A stretch of 64,000 bases of DNA from JACKFB01 sp041389525 (GTDB lineage: Bacteria > Myxococcota_A > UBA9042 > PHBI01 > JACKFB01), in NCBI GenBank assembly GCA_041389525.1, contig JAWKRR010000011.1, positions 1 to 64,000 of the forward strand, written 5' to 3'. Below, in pieces: positions 47,366 through 54,436 of this stretch; the stretch's first letter is position 1; each line of letters begins with the position of its first letter. The position numbers and the translations under genes are program-made. The notes under the pieces were generated by a model. That model was not told the origin of the DNA, did no database searches, and saw only the letters and a program-made list of their open reading frames with translations.

Positions 47366-47389
47366 TTTCGGGACACCGCCATCCCGAAA
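47366..47389. promoter_or_regulatory. 8-bp inverted repeat upstream of fatty-acid-hydroxylase-like gene
   Basis: TTTCGGGA, an 8-base spacer, then TCCCGAAA: perfect arms with one-helical-turn spacing, typical of a dimeric regulator site. It lies about 107 bases upstream of the gene start, in an A/T-richer patch. Confidence 0.5.
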
Positions 47390-47452
47390 CCGTTCATAAA
47401 CGGAACAAGGCGCTTTTTGCTGGCTCCTCGGCCGCCAAGCGGGTGATACTGC

Positions 47453-47474
47453 GACCGATCGGTCACACTATGAT
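47453..47474 (+). promoter_or_regulatory. Palindromic operator GACCGATCGGTC and -10-like box
   Basis: A perfect 12-bp palindrome at 47453-47464 is followed 4 bases later by TATGAT (47469-47474), a good -10 hexamer about 22 bases before the ATG of the hydroxylase-like gene. A palindrome in the promoter spacer is the classic location for TetR-type repression. The -35 is weak, fitting activated or derepressed expression. Confidence 0.55.
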
Positions 47475-47495
47475 CCGACCGGCCCGGAGCCAGCG

Positions 47496-48023
47496 ATGAT
47501 TGGGATCCCCATCGGCCTCCTCTACGCCAACGCATCGGAGTGGTTCATCCACAAGCACGTGCTGCACGGACAGGGCCGAAACCGTAAGAGTTTCTGGTCC
47601 TTTCACTGGCACGAGCACCACCGCCAGGTGCGCCGCAACGGCCACCGCGACCCCGACTATGAGCGCTCGCTGTGGGGCTGGCACGCGCAGAGCAAGGAAG
47701 CCCTGACCCTGTCGCTGGCGGTGGTCGCGCACCTGCCGCTGATGCCGGTCGCGCCGTTCTTCACCACCACGGTGGCGCTGTCGGCGCTCAACTATTACCG
47801 CGTACACAAGCGCTCGCACCTCGACCCGGACTGGGCGCGCGAGCACCTCGCGTGGCACTACGATCACCACATGGGGCCCGACCAGAACGCCAACTGGTGC
47901 GTGTCCTGGCCGCTCTTCGACCACATCATGGGGACGCGGAAGCCCTACGTCGGCACGGAGCGCGAGCAGCGGGATCGCACGAAGCGGGCGACCCGCGACG
48001 AGGTGACGGCCGTGGCGGCGTGA
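47496..48023 (+). CDS. Fatty acid hydroxylase superfamily membrane protein
   Basis: A 175-aa membrane di-iron-type protein. The histidine clusters are intact: HKHVLHG (about 19-25), HWHEHHR (about 37-43), VHKRSH (about 101-106) and AWHYDHH (about 118-124), with NANWCVSWPLFDHIMGTR typical of one bacterial subgroup. There are two to four hydrophobic segments (IGIPIGLLYANASEWF, LTLSLAVVAHLPLMPVAPFF). Relatives hydroxylate or desaturate fatty acids, sterols or carotenoids using O2; the substrate here is unknown. The ATG has GGAG 6 bases upstream. The gene sits directly behind a palindromic operator, so expression is probably controlled by a TetR-type repressor, perhaps the one at 45337-46044. Confidence 0.85.
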   Translation: MIGIPIGLLYANASEWFIHKHVLHGQGRNRKSFWSFHWHEHHRQVRRNGHRDPDYERSLWGWHAQSKEALTLSLAVVAHLPLMPVAPFFTTTVALSALNYYRVHKRSHLDPDWAREHLAWHYDHHMGPDQNANWCVSWPLFDHIMGTRKPYVGTEREQRDRTKRATRDEVTAVAA

Positions 48024-48070
48024 CCGCGGGGCGGCGCTGTGACTATGCTCCGCGGTGACGGAGGTGGTCG

Positions 48071-49717
48071 ATGCGGGCGCGACGGTGGGTGTGTATTGCG
48101 GCGGCGGTGGCGCTTCTAGCGGGCTGCGGCGGCGAAGACGGTGACGCGAACGGAGACGTGGGCCCGGACGCGGTGGCCGAGGTGGACGCGATCCCGACCC
48201 TCGACGCCTCGCCGGACTCCGCGCCCGACGGCGGGCCCGATGCGGCGTCCGAGGTCGCGGACACGCCGGATCTCATCGGCGACGCGGCCCCCGAGGTGGA
48301 CACCGCGATCTCGGGCGACAGCGACGCCACAGCCGACGGCGACGCCCCGACGGACGCCGAGATCGCCGCCGAGACACAGCCCGAGATCGACTCCGGCCCC
48401 GACGCCAGCTTCTGTACCAAGGGCGAGGTCGCCTGTGTCGACGGGGCGCTGACCGAGTGTGTCGATGAGGGACAGCCGCCGCTGCTGCTGACGACCTGCC
48501 CGCTCGGCTGCGACCCGGTGCTGCCCGCCTGTAGCAAAGCCTGCGCTCCCGGCGAGGTGCTGCCCTGCGCCCTCGGCGTGACGCGGCGCTGCGCCGACTC
48601 GGGTCAGGGGGCCGTGGCGGTCGCGCGGTGCCTTGGCGACTGCGCGGCCGACGGCGTGAGCTGCCAGCCCCTCGGTGAGACCGACCTCACGCTGCCCACC
48701 GGCGAGGGCGACATCGACGAGGTGGCGCGATTCGCGGCCGACGGGGCGGGCGACCACTTCGGCGTCGTCTGGTCGCGCGTGCTGGCGCCGTCGCTGCATC
48801 TGCTGGTGACCGACCACGACGGCAACGCGCTGCACGGGCCGATCGAGCTGCCGAGCTCGCAGGGTATGGAGCCGACGCAGATTCAGGTGGTCGGGCGGCC
48901 CGGCGGCGGGTTCGGCGTGATGGCGCTCGAGTCGGACGTCGCCGCGGGCATGGCGAAGTTCACGCTGTGGCGGGTCGACGCGGCGGCGCTGACCTCGCCG
49001 GTGCTGGTCATCGCGGACGCGCACCGCAGCCTGCCGTCGCTGGTGGCGCTGGGCGATGAGCTGGCGGTCTACTCGGTCGGGAGCAGCGCGGGCGGGGATA
49101 TCTTGGAGCGCCAACGCTTCGGACCCGACGGCAGCGCCAGCGTGATGGAGAGCGTCGACTCGGCCGGCGCCGAACGCTACGACGTGGCGGCCGCGCGGAC
49201 CGGCACCGACTCAGCGCACGTCTACGCGGCGATCTCGAGCGGCGTTCGCCTCAGCACCTCGACGCTGGCGGTGGCCTCGGGCAGCTCGAAGTCCATCGGC
49301 GTCGACGACCTGCTCATCGCGAACGCGGCGGGCGCGCCGGGGCTCTCGGCGGTGCTCGCCCTTCGATTTCCCGAGGTGGGACCTGAGGAATTCGTGTACC
49401 GCGTCGAGGGGCCGGTCGGGGCGAGCTGGGTCAAGGTGGGCTCGGCGGACCTGGTGGACTGGGCCTTCGTGGCCGTCGAGGCTGGCGGCGTGCGCGTCGT
49501 GACCCAGGACCCCGCGGGCGCGCTGTGGGCGGCCACGGGCAACGCGACCGCGCTGGGGAGCGCCAAGCCGCTGTGGTCGCCGAAGGACGGCTCGACGCGG
49601 ACCGACTTCCGGCTGGTTCGCAGCGAGAGCCTGGACGAGCCGCGGCTGATGGCGCTGGGGAAGAAGAACCCGGAGGCGCCGGCGGCGGTCACCATTCGCA
49701 GGCTGGTCGCGCCCTGA
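48071..49717 (+). CDS. Lipoprotein with Asp/Ala tether, Cys-rich module and beta-propeller-like domain
   Basis: 548 aa. The lipobox is LLAGC (Cys19, then GGE). A tether of about 90 residues is rich in Asp, Ala, Pro and Glu. A disulfide-rich module of about 90 residues follows (FCTKGEVACVDG, CPLGCDP, CSKACAPGE, CLGDCAADGVSC). The remaining 340 residues are all-beta with repeated blade-like stretches (DHFGVVWSRVL, GGGFGVMALESD, LPSLVALGDELAVYSVG), suggesting a seven- or eight-bladed propeller. No catalytic motif is visible. ATG at 48071 with GGAGG 6 bases upstream. It precedes the CsgG-like gene by 69 bases, a likely operon. Confidence 0.8.
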   Translation: MRARRWVCIAAAVALLAGCGGEDGDANGDVGPDAVAEVDAIPTLDASPDSAPDGGPDAASEVADTPDLIGDAAPEVDTAISGDSDATADGDAPTDAEIAAETQPEIDSGPDASFCTKGEVACVDGALTECVDEGQPPLLLTTCPLGCDPVLPACSKACAPGEVLPCALGVTRRCADSGQGAVAVARCLGDCAADGVSCQPLGETDLTLPTGEGDIDEVARFAADGAGDHFGVVWSRVLAPSLHLLVTDHDGNALHGPIELPSSQGMEPTQIQVVGRPGGGFGVMALESDVAAGMAKFTLWRVDAAALTSPVLVIADAHRSLPSLVALGDELAVYSVGSSAGGDILERQRFGPDGSASVMESVDSAGAERYDVAAARTGTDSAHVYAAISSGVRLSTSTLAVASGSSKSIGVDDLLIANAAGAPGLSAVLALRFPEVGPEEFVYRVEGPVGASWVKVGSADLVDWAFVAVEAGGVRVVTQDPAGALWAATGNATALGSAKPLWSPKDGSTRTDFRLVRSESLDEPRLMALGKKNPEAPAAVTIRRLVAP

Positions 49718-49786
49718 GGTCGCGAGAATCGTATTTGCGCGTTCAGGCGTTCAGCGCCCGCCCGGCCAACGTAGAGGAGATGCCAG

Positions 49787-52054
49787 ATGAGGGGATTCAA
49801 GACCGCACACACGCTGGTGGCGGCTCTCGGCGCGGTGCTGGCCGCGGTCGCCTTGGCGCCGGACGCGGCCGGGGCGAAGGCCGACGCGCCGATGCGGGTG
49901 GCCGTGCTGGACTTCACAAACGGCTCCGGTGACGAGTACGCCGCGCTGGGCAAGGGCCTGCAGGCCATGCTCACGACCGATCTCGCGGCCGTCGAGGCCT
50001 TCGAGTTGGTCGAGCGCGCCCGCCTCAACGACATCCGGGGCGAGCTGAAGCTCAGCGGCTCCGGGATGGTGGACCCGAAGACCGCCGTGCGCATCGGGAA
50101 GCTCGCTGGCGCGTCCCACCTGGTGACCGGCGCGTACACGGTGGTCGGCGACACCATGCGCCTGGACGGTCGGCTGGTCGCGATGGCCAGCGGGAAGGTG
50201 CTGCTGGCCGCGGACGTCGCGGGCTCCAAGGACACCTTCTTCGAGCTTGAAAAAGAGCTTGTGAAGAAGCTCATCGCGGCCACCGGCGTGACGATGGCGC
50301 CCAAGGAGCGCGCGGCGGTCGGCAAGGTGCACACGGCGGATTTCACCGCGTTTCGCAAGTTCAGCGAGGGCATCGACCTCTTCGACCACGCCCGCTACGA
50401 GGAGGCGCGGAGAGCGCTGCGCGAGGCCAGCGGCATCGACGAGGGCTTCGACTTGGCCCGGCTGACCCTGGACCAGTACGAGGCGCTGGTCACGAAGGCG
50501 CGGGCGCGGGCGGACGCGGCGCACGTGGCGCAGGAAGAGCGCGCGCGGATGGCGGAGGACGCGGATTCGCAGCGGGAATCGGCCGTGGTGGCGCGTCTCT
50601 TTCAGATCGCCGGCGGTGAGACGCGGGCGAGCGCTGTGGACCGGCAGGTGGCGCTGGGCGTGCTGGTGCAGATCTACACGCAGAACTTCCACGGCTGGGG
50701 CTTTCTCGCGCGGCTCGAGGCCACCGGCGACGCGTTCGCGCTGGAGCGGCGCGCGGAGAGCCTGATTCGCAGCTACTGGGCGGCCGCGGAGGGGCTGCTG
50801 GGGAAGGTCTCGCCCGTCAGCGTGTACGTCGGCGCGCCGCCGCCGAGCGTCGACAAGGTGGACGCCTTCCTGGTGGAGGCGAAGGAGCGCATGACGAAGT
50901 CGCCGAACGGCTTCCTCAGCACGGGGCTCGAGGGCACGGTCCACTCGCTGGCGCGCAAGCTGCAGCTCGACAAGCACGAGGAGCTGGCGCTCTTTGAGCG
51001 GCTGGTCGAGTACGGCCTGAAGCGACCGGAGGGCAAATCCAACGGTACGCGCTGGATGAAAGAGCTGGCCGAGGGTTTTCAGGGCATCGGCGAGCTCGAG
51101 CGCAGCACCCGCTGGCTGACGAAGCTGTCGGCGAGCACCGAGGACCCGAAGCTGCTGGACGAAGTGGCGGAGCTGCTGGCCTACAACCGCGACCTCGCCG
51201 CGCTGACCGCGAAGGGCCCGATGCAGCAAATCGCCAGGGAATACCTGCGAAATGCGATCTCGCGGCCGATGCGCTGGCCCATCAAGGAGGCGCGCGAGCA
51301 CTTCGCGGGTGAGGCGCTGACCCACAAGGGCGCGCGGGAGTTCTTGCGTCACCGGAGCTGGCCGAACTACGCGACGGAGTACGTCATCGTCGGCAGCGAG
51401 CCGGTGTGGGTGCTGAGCGGGGACAACCGTGTGTCCACCAGCGTGCGCTTGGACCGCTACCGCACCGAGGGGATGGATTGGTACCAGGAGCCGCGGGAGG
51501 GTCGGGTGGAGCAGCCGCTGCTGGCCGTCATCGGGAGCAGCACGCGCAAGGCCTTTGAGGCGAGCTTTCAGCTGGGCTTCGAGATGGCGCCCGAGGTGGC
51601 GCTGGCGATGTCCGACTACGAGAAGAAGCGCTTTGGCGAGCTGGGCGACCAGCGGCCGACGGTGAGCTTCTTCTTCGGGCTGACGGACATCCTGACGCCG
51701 ACGGTGCGCGACGCCGAGAAGCGTGAGGACACGACGCCGCGGCCGATGCACGGCTACGGCGTGGTCCTCGCGGGAGGCGAGGCGAAGCTGGTGGGCGTCC
51801 GTGAGACCGGGCGAGGTGCGGGGCGACCCCAAGGGAAAGAGCTGGCGTTCGAGGAGCTCTCGTCGTGGAAGATCCGCCTGGACGAGAAAAAGACGCCGGT
51901 GACCGTGAAGGTCAGCGGGCGCAACGCTGAGATCACCATCGGCGGAAAGCGGCACCAGGCGCAGCTTCCCGCCGAGCCCGACGGCTTTCTGGGTTTGGGT
52001 ATTGATGGCGCGGGTGTCACAACCCTCCGGTCTCTTGCCGTGCGCGCGCCTTGA
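49787..52054 (+). CDS. CsgG-like protein with helical repeats and C-terminal ConA-like domain
   Basis: A 755-aa exported protein (signal peptide to about 29, AAGA). Residues about 36-165 match the CsgG/TolB-N-type fold that opens PMRVAVLDFTNGSGDEYA and contains LVERARLNDIRGELKL, GASHLVTGAYTVVGDTMRLDG and the KVLLAADV strand. The centre (about 180-500) is helical, TPR/tetratricopeptide-like, from TAFRKFSEGIDLFDHARYEEA. The C-terminal 250 residues are beta-rich and end GFLGLGIDGAGVTTLRSLAV, like DUF1080/concanavalin-type glucanase-like domains. CsgG itself is a secretion pore; this protein lacks the pore hairpin as far as I can see, so a regulatory or scaffold role at the envelope is more likely. 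ATG with AGGAG 7 bases upstream. Confidence 0.75.
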   Translation: MRGFKTAHTLVAALGAVLAAVALAPDAAGAKADAPMRVAVLDFTNGSGDEYAALGKGLQAMLTTDLAAVEAFELVERARLNDIRGELKLSGSGMVDPKTAVRIGKLAGASHLVTGAYTVVGDTMRLDGRLVAMASGKVLLAADVAGSKDTFFELEKELVKKLIAATGVTMAPKERAAVGKVHTADFTAFRKFSEGIDLFDHARYEEARRALREASGIDEGFDLARLTLDQYEALVTKARARADAAHVAQEERARMAEDADSQRESAVVARLFQIAGGETRASAVDRQVALGVLVQIYTQNFHGWGFLARLEATGDAFALERRAESLIRSYWAAAEGLLGKVSPVSVYVGAPPPSVDKVDAFLVEAKERMTKSPNGFLSTGLEGTVHSLARKLQLDKHEELALFERLVEYGLKRPEGKSNGTRWMKELAEGFQGIGELERSTRWLTKLSASTEDPKLLDEVAELLAYNRDLAALTAKGPMQQIAREYLRNAISRPMRWPIKEAREHFAGEALTHKGAREFLRHRSWPNYATEYVIVGSEPVWVLSGDNRVSTSVRLDRYRTEGMDWYQEPREGRVEQPLLAVIGSSTRKAFEASFQLGFEMAPEVALAMSDYEKKRFGELGDQRPTVSFFFGLTDILTPTVRDAEKREDTTPRPMHGYGVVLAGGEAKLVGVRETGRGAGRPQGKELAFEELSSWKIRLDEKKTPVTVKVSGRNAEITIGGKRHQAQLPAEPDGFLGLGIDGAGVTTLRSLAVRAP

Positions 52055-52254
52055 GTTACATTCGCGGGTAACCGTACAGCATGAAGGGAACGCGGCCCGC
52101 AGGTCATAGGGCGTGCCGATGTACCCTGGCTGACAGCACCGCCCGCGTGACGTGGCCACCTTGCGATAGCGTCGCGACCCGCCTTCGATTCTAGTGACCA
52201 CACACATCCCCACTCGGGGCGCCACCGCGCCGTGTGGGTTCGCAGGAGCCGCCT

Positions 52255-54333
52255 ATGTCCCACACCGTGATCGCCTGTTTGGCGGGCGGCGTGGCGGGCC
52301 CGCTGAAGAGCGCGTTTTCGAGCCTCGAGGGGAGCGGCGTCGCCATCGCGCTGGAGAGCGACCCTCGCGCCGCGTTGGCGCGCGCGCACTCCGGCGACCT
52401 GGACCTCCTCGTCGTGGTCGCCAGCACCTCCGGGGCCGCGGCGGCCTGGCTGAGCGAGCCTCTGCGGGAACTGGCCGCGCCGGCGGACGGCGCCCCACCG
52501 CGCATGGTCAGCGTCGGCCTCGAGCCCGCAGGCGAAGGCACCTCAGCGCCCGGACCGGGTGGCTTCCGCGCCCATCTGACCCTCACCGACGCCAGCAGCG
52601 CCGCGGCGTGGCTGGCTGCGCAGGCCGAGCTTGGCGCCGCCGAGCGGACCCTGCGCGACTATCGCGAGCGCCTGGACTTGCTGGCCCGCGGCACCCGCGA
52701 CGGCATCTGGGAGTGGGACGTCCGGCGGGGCGTGTTCGAGACCTCCGCCCGCTTCAACGCCATCATGGACAGCGCGGCCTCCACGGGCAGCTTTCCCAGC
52801 CGCTGGCTGGACCGCGTAGACCCGTCGGATCGCACGGCGCTGTCTGCGTTTTTGGACGTCGAGGGGGTGCGCTCGGGCGACCCCGTCGCGGTGGAGCACC
52901 GGCTACAGAACGAGCATGGCCGCCCCCGCTGGGTGATGGCGCACGGCGCGGTGCTCTGCGACGCCGCCGGCAGGCCCCGTCGCTTCGCCGGTTCGCTCAC
53001 CGACCTGGACAGCCAGCGCGAGCGCGACGCCCTGACCGGGCTCCCCAACCGCGACGTGCTGCGGGCGCACCTGGGGCGCGCAGTCGCCGGCATTCGACGC
53101 GACGACCGGCGCAGCTTCGGCCTGCTGGTCATGGGCATCGACCGCTACAAGAAGCTCAGCGGCAGCCTCGGAATGGCCGGCGCGGAGTCCCTGCTCGCCA
53201 CCATGAGCAAGCGCATGCTGGCGATGATTCGGCGCGGCGACGTGCTGGCCCGAGTCGACGCTGACGAGCTGGCGCTGGTGGCGCGCGACGTCGGCGGCAC
53301 CCGCAACGCGCTGCGCCTGGCCAGGCGGCTTCAACGGAAGCTCTCGGAGCCTGTCATCGTCGACGGAAAAGAGGTCTACGCGCCGGTCAGCATCGGCATC
53401 GCGGTCTCGACCGCCGGCTACAGCTCGCCCGACGAGATCGTCCGCGACGCGACCGCCGCGCTCGCCCGCGTCCGCGGCACAGGGCAGCCGGGCGTCGAGA
53501 TCTTCGACCAGGCGATGCACCTGGCGGCGGTCCAGGACCTGCAGATCGAGAGCGAGCTGCAAGGCGGCATCGAGCGAAACGAGCTGCGGCTCCACTACCA
53601 GCCCATCATCTCGCTGAAGACGGGGCGGCTGGCGGGCTTTGAGGCGCTGGCGCGCTGGGAACACCCCGAGCGCGGCTTCATCTCGCCCGGCCTCTTCATC
53701 CCGGCCGCCGAGCGCACGGGGACCATCGTGCCCCTGGGCCGCTGGGCGATGGAGGAGGCCTGTCGGCAGCTCGCCGCGTGGCGTGCCGCCTACCCCGAGG
53801 CCGCCAACCTCTTCGTCAGCGTCAACGTCTCGGGCATTCAGCTCGCTCAGGACGACATGCTGAAGGTCGTGAAGCACGCGCTCGACCTGGGCGGTCTGCC
53901 GGCCAGCGCCCTCATCATCGAGGTCACCGAGAGCGCGGTCATGGACGACGCCGACGGCGCCGCGGTGACCCTGAACCGGCTGCGCGAGATGGGCGTCGGC
54001 GTCGCCATCGACGACTTCGGCACCGGCCACTCCTCGCTGAGCTACCTGCATCGCCTGCCCTGCACGGCGGTGAAGGTGGACCGCGAGTTCGTCGTGACCA
54101 TGGAGCGCGACCACACGTTCACGGCCATCGTCGACACCATCGTGCGGCTCGGCGCGTCCCTCGGCTTGCGCACCGTCGCCGAGGGCGTGGAGACCGCGGC
54201 GCAGCTCCGCACGCTGATGGACCTCGGCTGTGAGGCCGTTCAGGGCTTCCTGCTCGCGCGCCCGGCGGCGGCCGCCTCGTGGACCGACGTCCTGGCGTCG
54301 CCGCCCGATTGGCTGGCCTGCGCTCGGGAGTAG
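52255..54333 (+). CDS. PAS - degenerate GGDEF - EAL cyclic-di-GMP phosphodiesterase
   Basis: A 692-aa cytoplasmic signalling protein. The first 120 residues look like a degenerate receiver (no phospho-Asp pocket found). PAS domain about 133-255 (DGIWEWDVRRGVFETSARF). GGDEF-like domain about 258-425 keeps DALTGLPNR but has VDADEL (334-339) where GGDEF should be, so cyclase activity is unlikely. The EAL domain (about 440-680) keeps all expected residues: FEALARWEHP, the Asn of VNVSGIQL, the Glu of EVTES, DDFGTGHSS, KVDREF, VAEGVET and the Gln of VQGFLLARP. It should hydrolyse cyclic di-GMP, perhaps with GTP-bound GGDEF as allosteric partner. The ATG at 52255 follows AGGAG by 6 bases. Confidence 0.9.
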   Translation: MSHTVIACLAGGVAGPLKSAFSSLEGSGVAIALESDPRAALARAHSGDLDLLVVVASTSGAAAAWLSEPLRELAAPADGAPPRMVSVGLEPAGEGTSAPGPGGFRAHLTLTDASSAAAWLAAQAELGAAERTLRDYRERLDLLARGTRDGIWEWDVRRGVFETSARFNAIMDSAASTGSFPSRWLDRVDPSDRTALSAFLDVEGVRSGDPVAVEHRLQNEHGRPRWVMAHGAVLCDAAGRPRRFAGSLTDLDSQRERDALTGLPNRDVLRAHLGRAVAGIRRDDRRSFGLLVMGIDRYKKLSGSLGMAGAESLLATMSKRMLAMIRRGDVLARVDADELALVARDVGGTRNALRLARRLQRKLSEPVIVDGKEVYAPVSIGIAVSTAGYSSPDEIVRDATAALARVRGTGQPGVEIFDQAMHLAAVQDLQIESELQGGIERNELRLHYQPIISLKTGRLAGFEALARWEHPERGFISPGLFIPAAERTGTIVPLGRWAMEEACRQLAAWRAAYPEAANLFVSVNVSGIQLAQDDMLKVVKHALDLGGLPASALIIEVTESAVMDDADGAAVTLNRLREMGVGVAIDDFGTGHSSLSYLHRLPCTAVKVDREFVVTMERDHTFTAIVDTIVRLGASLGLRTVAEGVETAAQLRTLMDLGCEAVQGFLLARPAAAASWTDVLASPPDWLACARE

Positions 54334-54378
54334 CCGCGACGACGCGCGCGACGCGCTGACGCCATGACGCAGCCAAAG

Positions 54379-54420
54379 CCGCGTCATCGCCGCGTCATGA
54401 CCGCGTCATGACCGCGTCAG
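54379..54420. repeat. 11-bp tandem repeat (CCGCGTCATGA, about four copies)
   Basis: Units are CCGCGTCATCG, CCGCGTCATGA, CCGCGTCATGA and CCGCGTCAG. The first differs by two bases and the last is incomplete. It lies in the 103-bp space between convergent stop codons, ending 16 bases from the giant gene stop. An upstream TGACGCCATGACGC is a near-inverted copy. Confidence 0.8.
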
Positions 54421-54436
54421 GCCCTCAGGCGCCGCC

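Larger units (their letters stand above)
47097..47495. other. 399-bp intergenic region with terminator, inverted repeats and promoter
   Basis: No plausible coding sequence on either strand. It contains a strong hairpin just after the PilZ-like gene, an inverted repeat at 47366-47389 with a smaller CCGTT/AACGG pair at about 47391-47404, and a palindrome plus -10-like hexamer immediately upstream of the fatty-acid-hydroxylase-like gene. It is locally richer in A and T around 47360-47420 than its neighbours. Confidence 0.7.

Noticed and set aside
47068..47535. 155-codon minus-strand open frame in the 47.1-47.5 kb gap
   Set aside because: Overlaps coding sequence at both ends, has a basic low-complexity translation without domains, and covers hairpins and a promoter.
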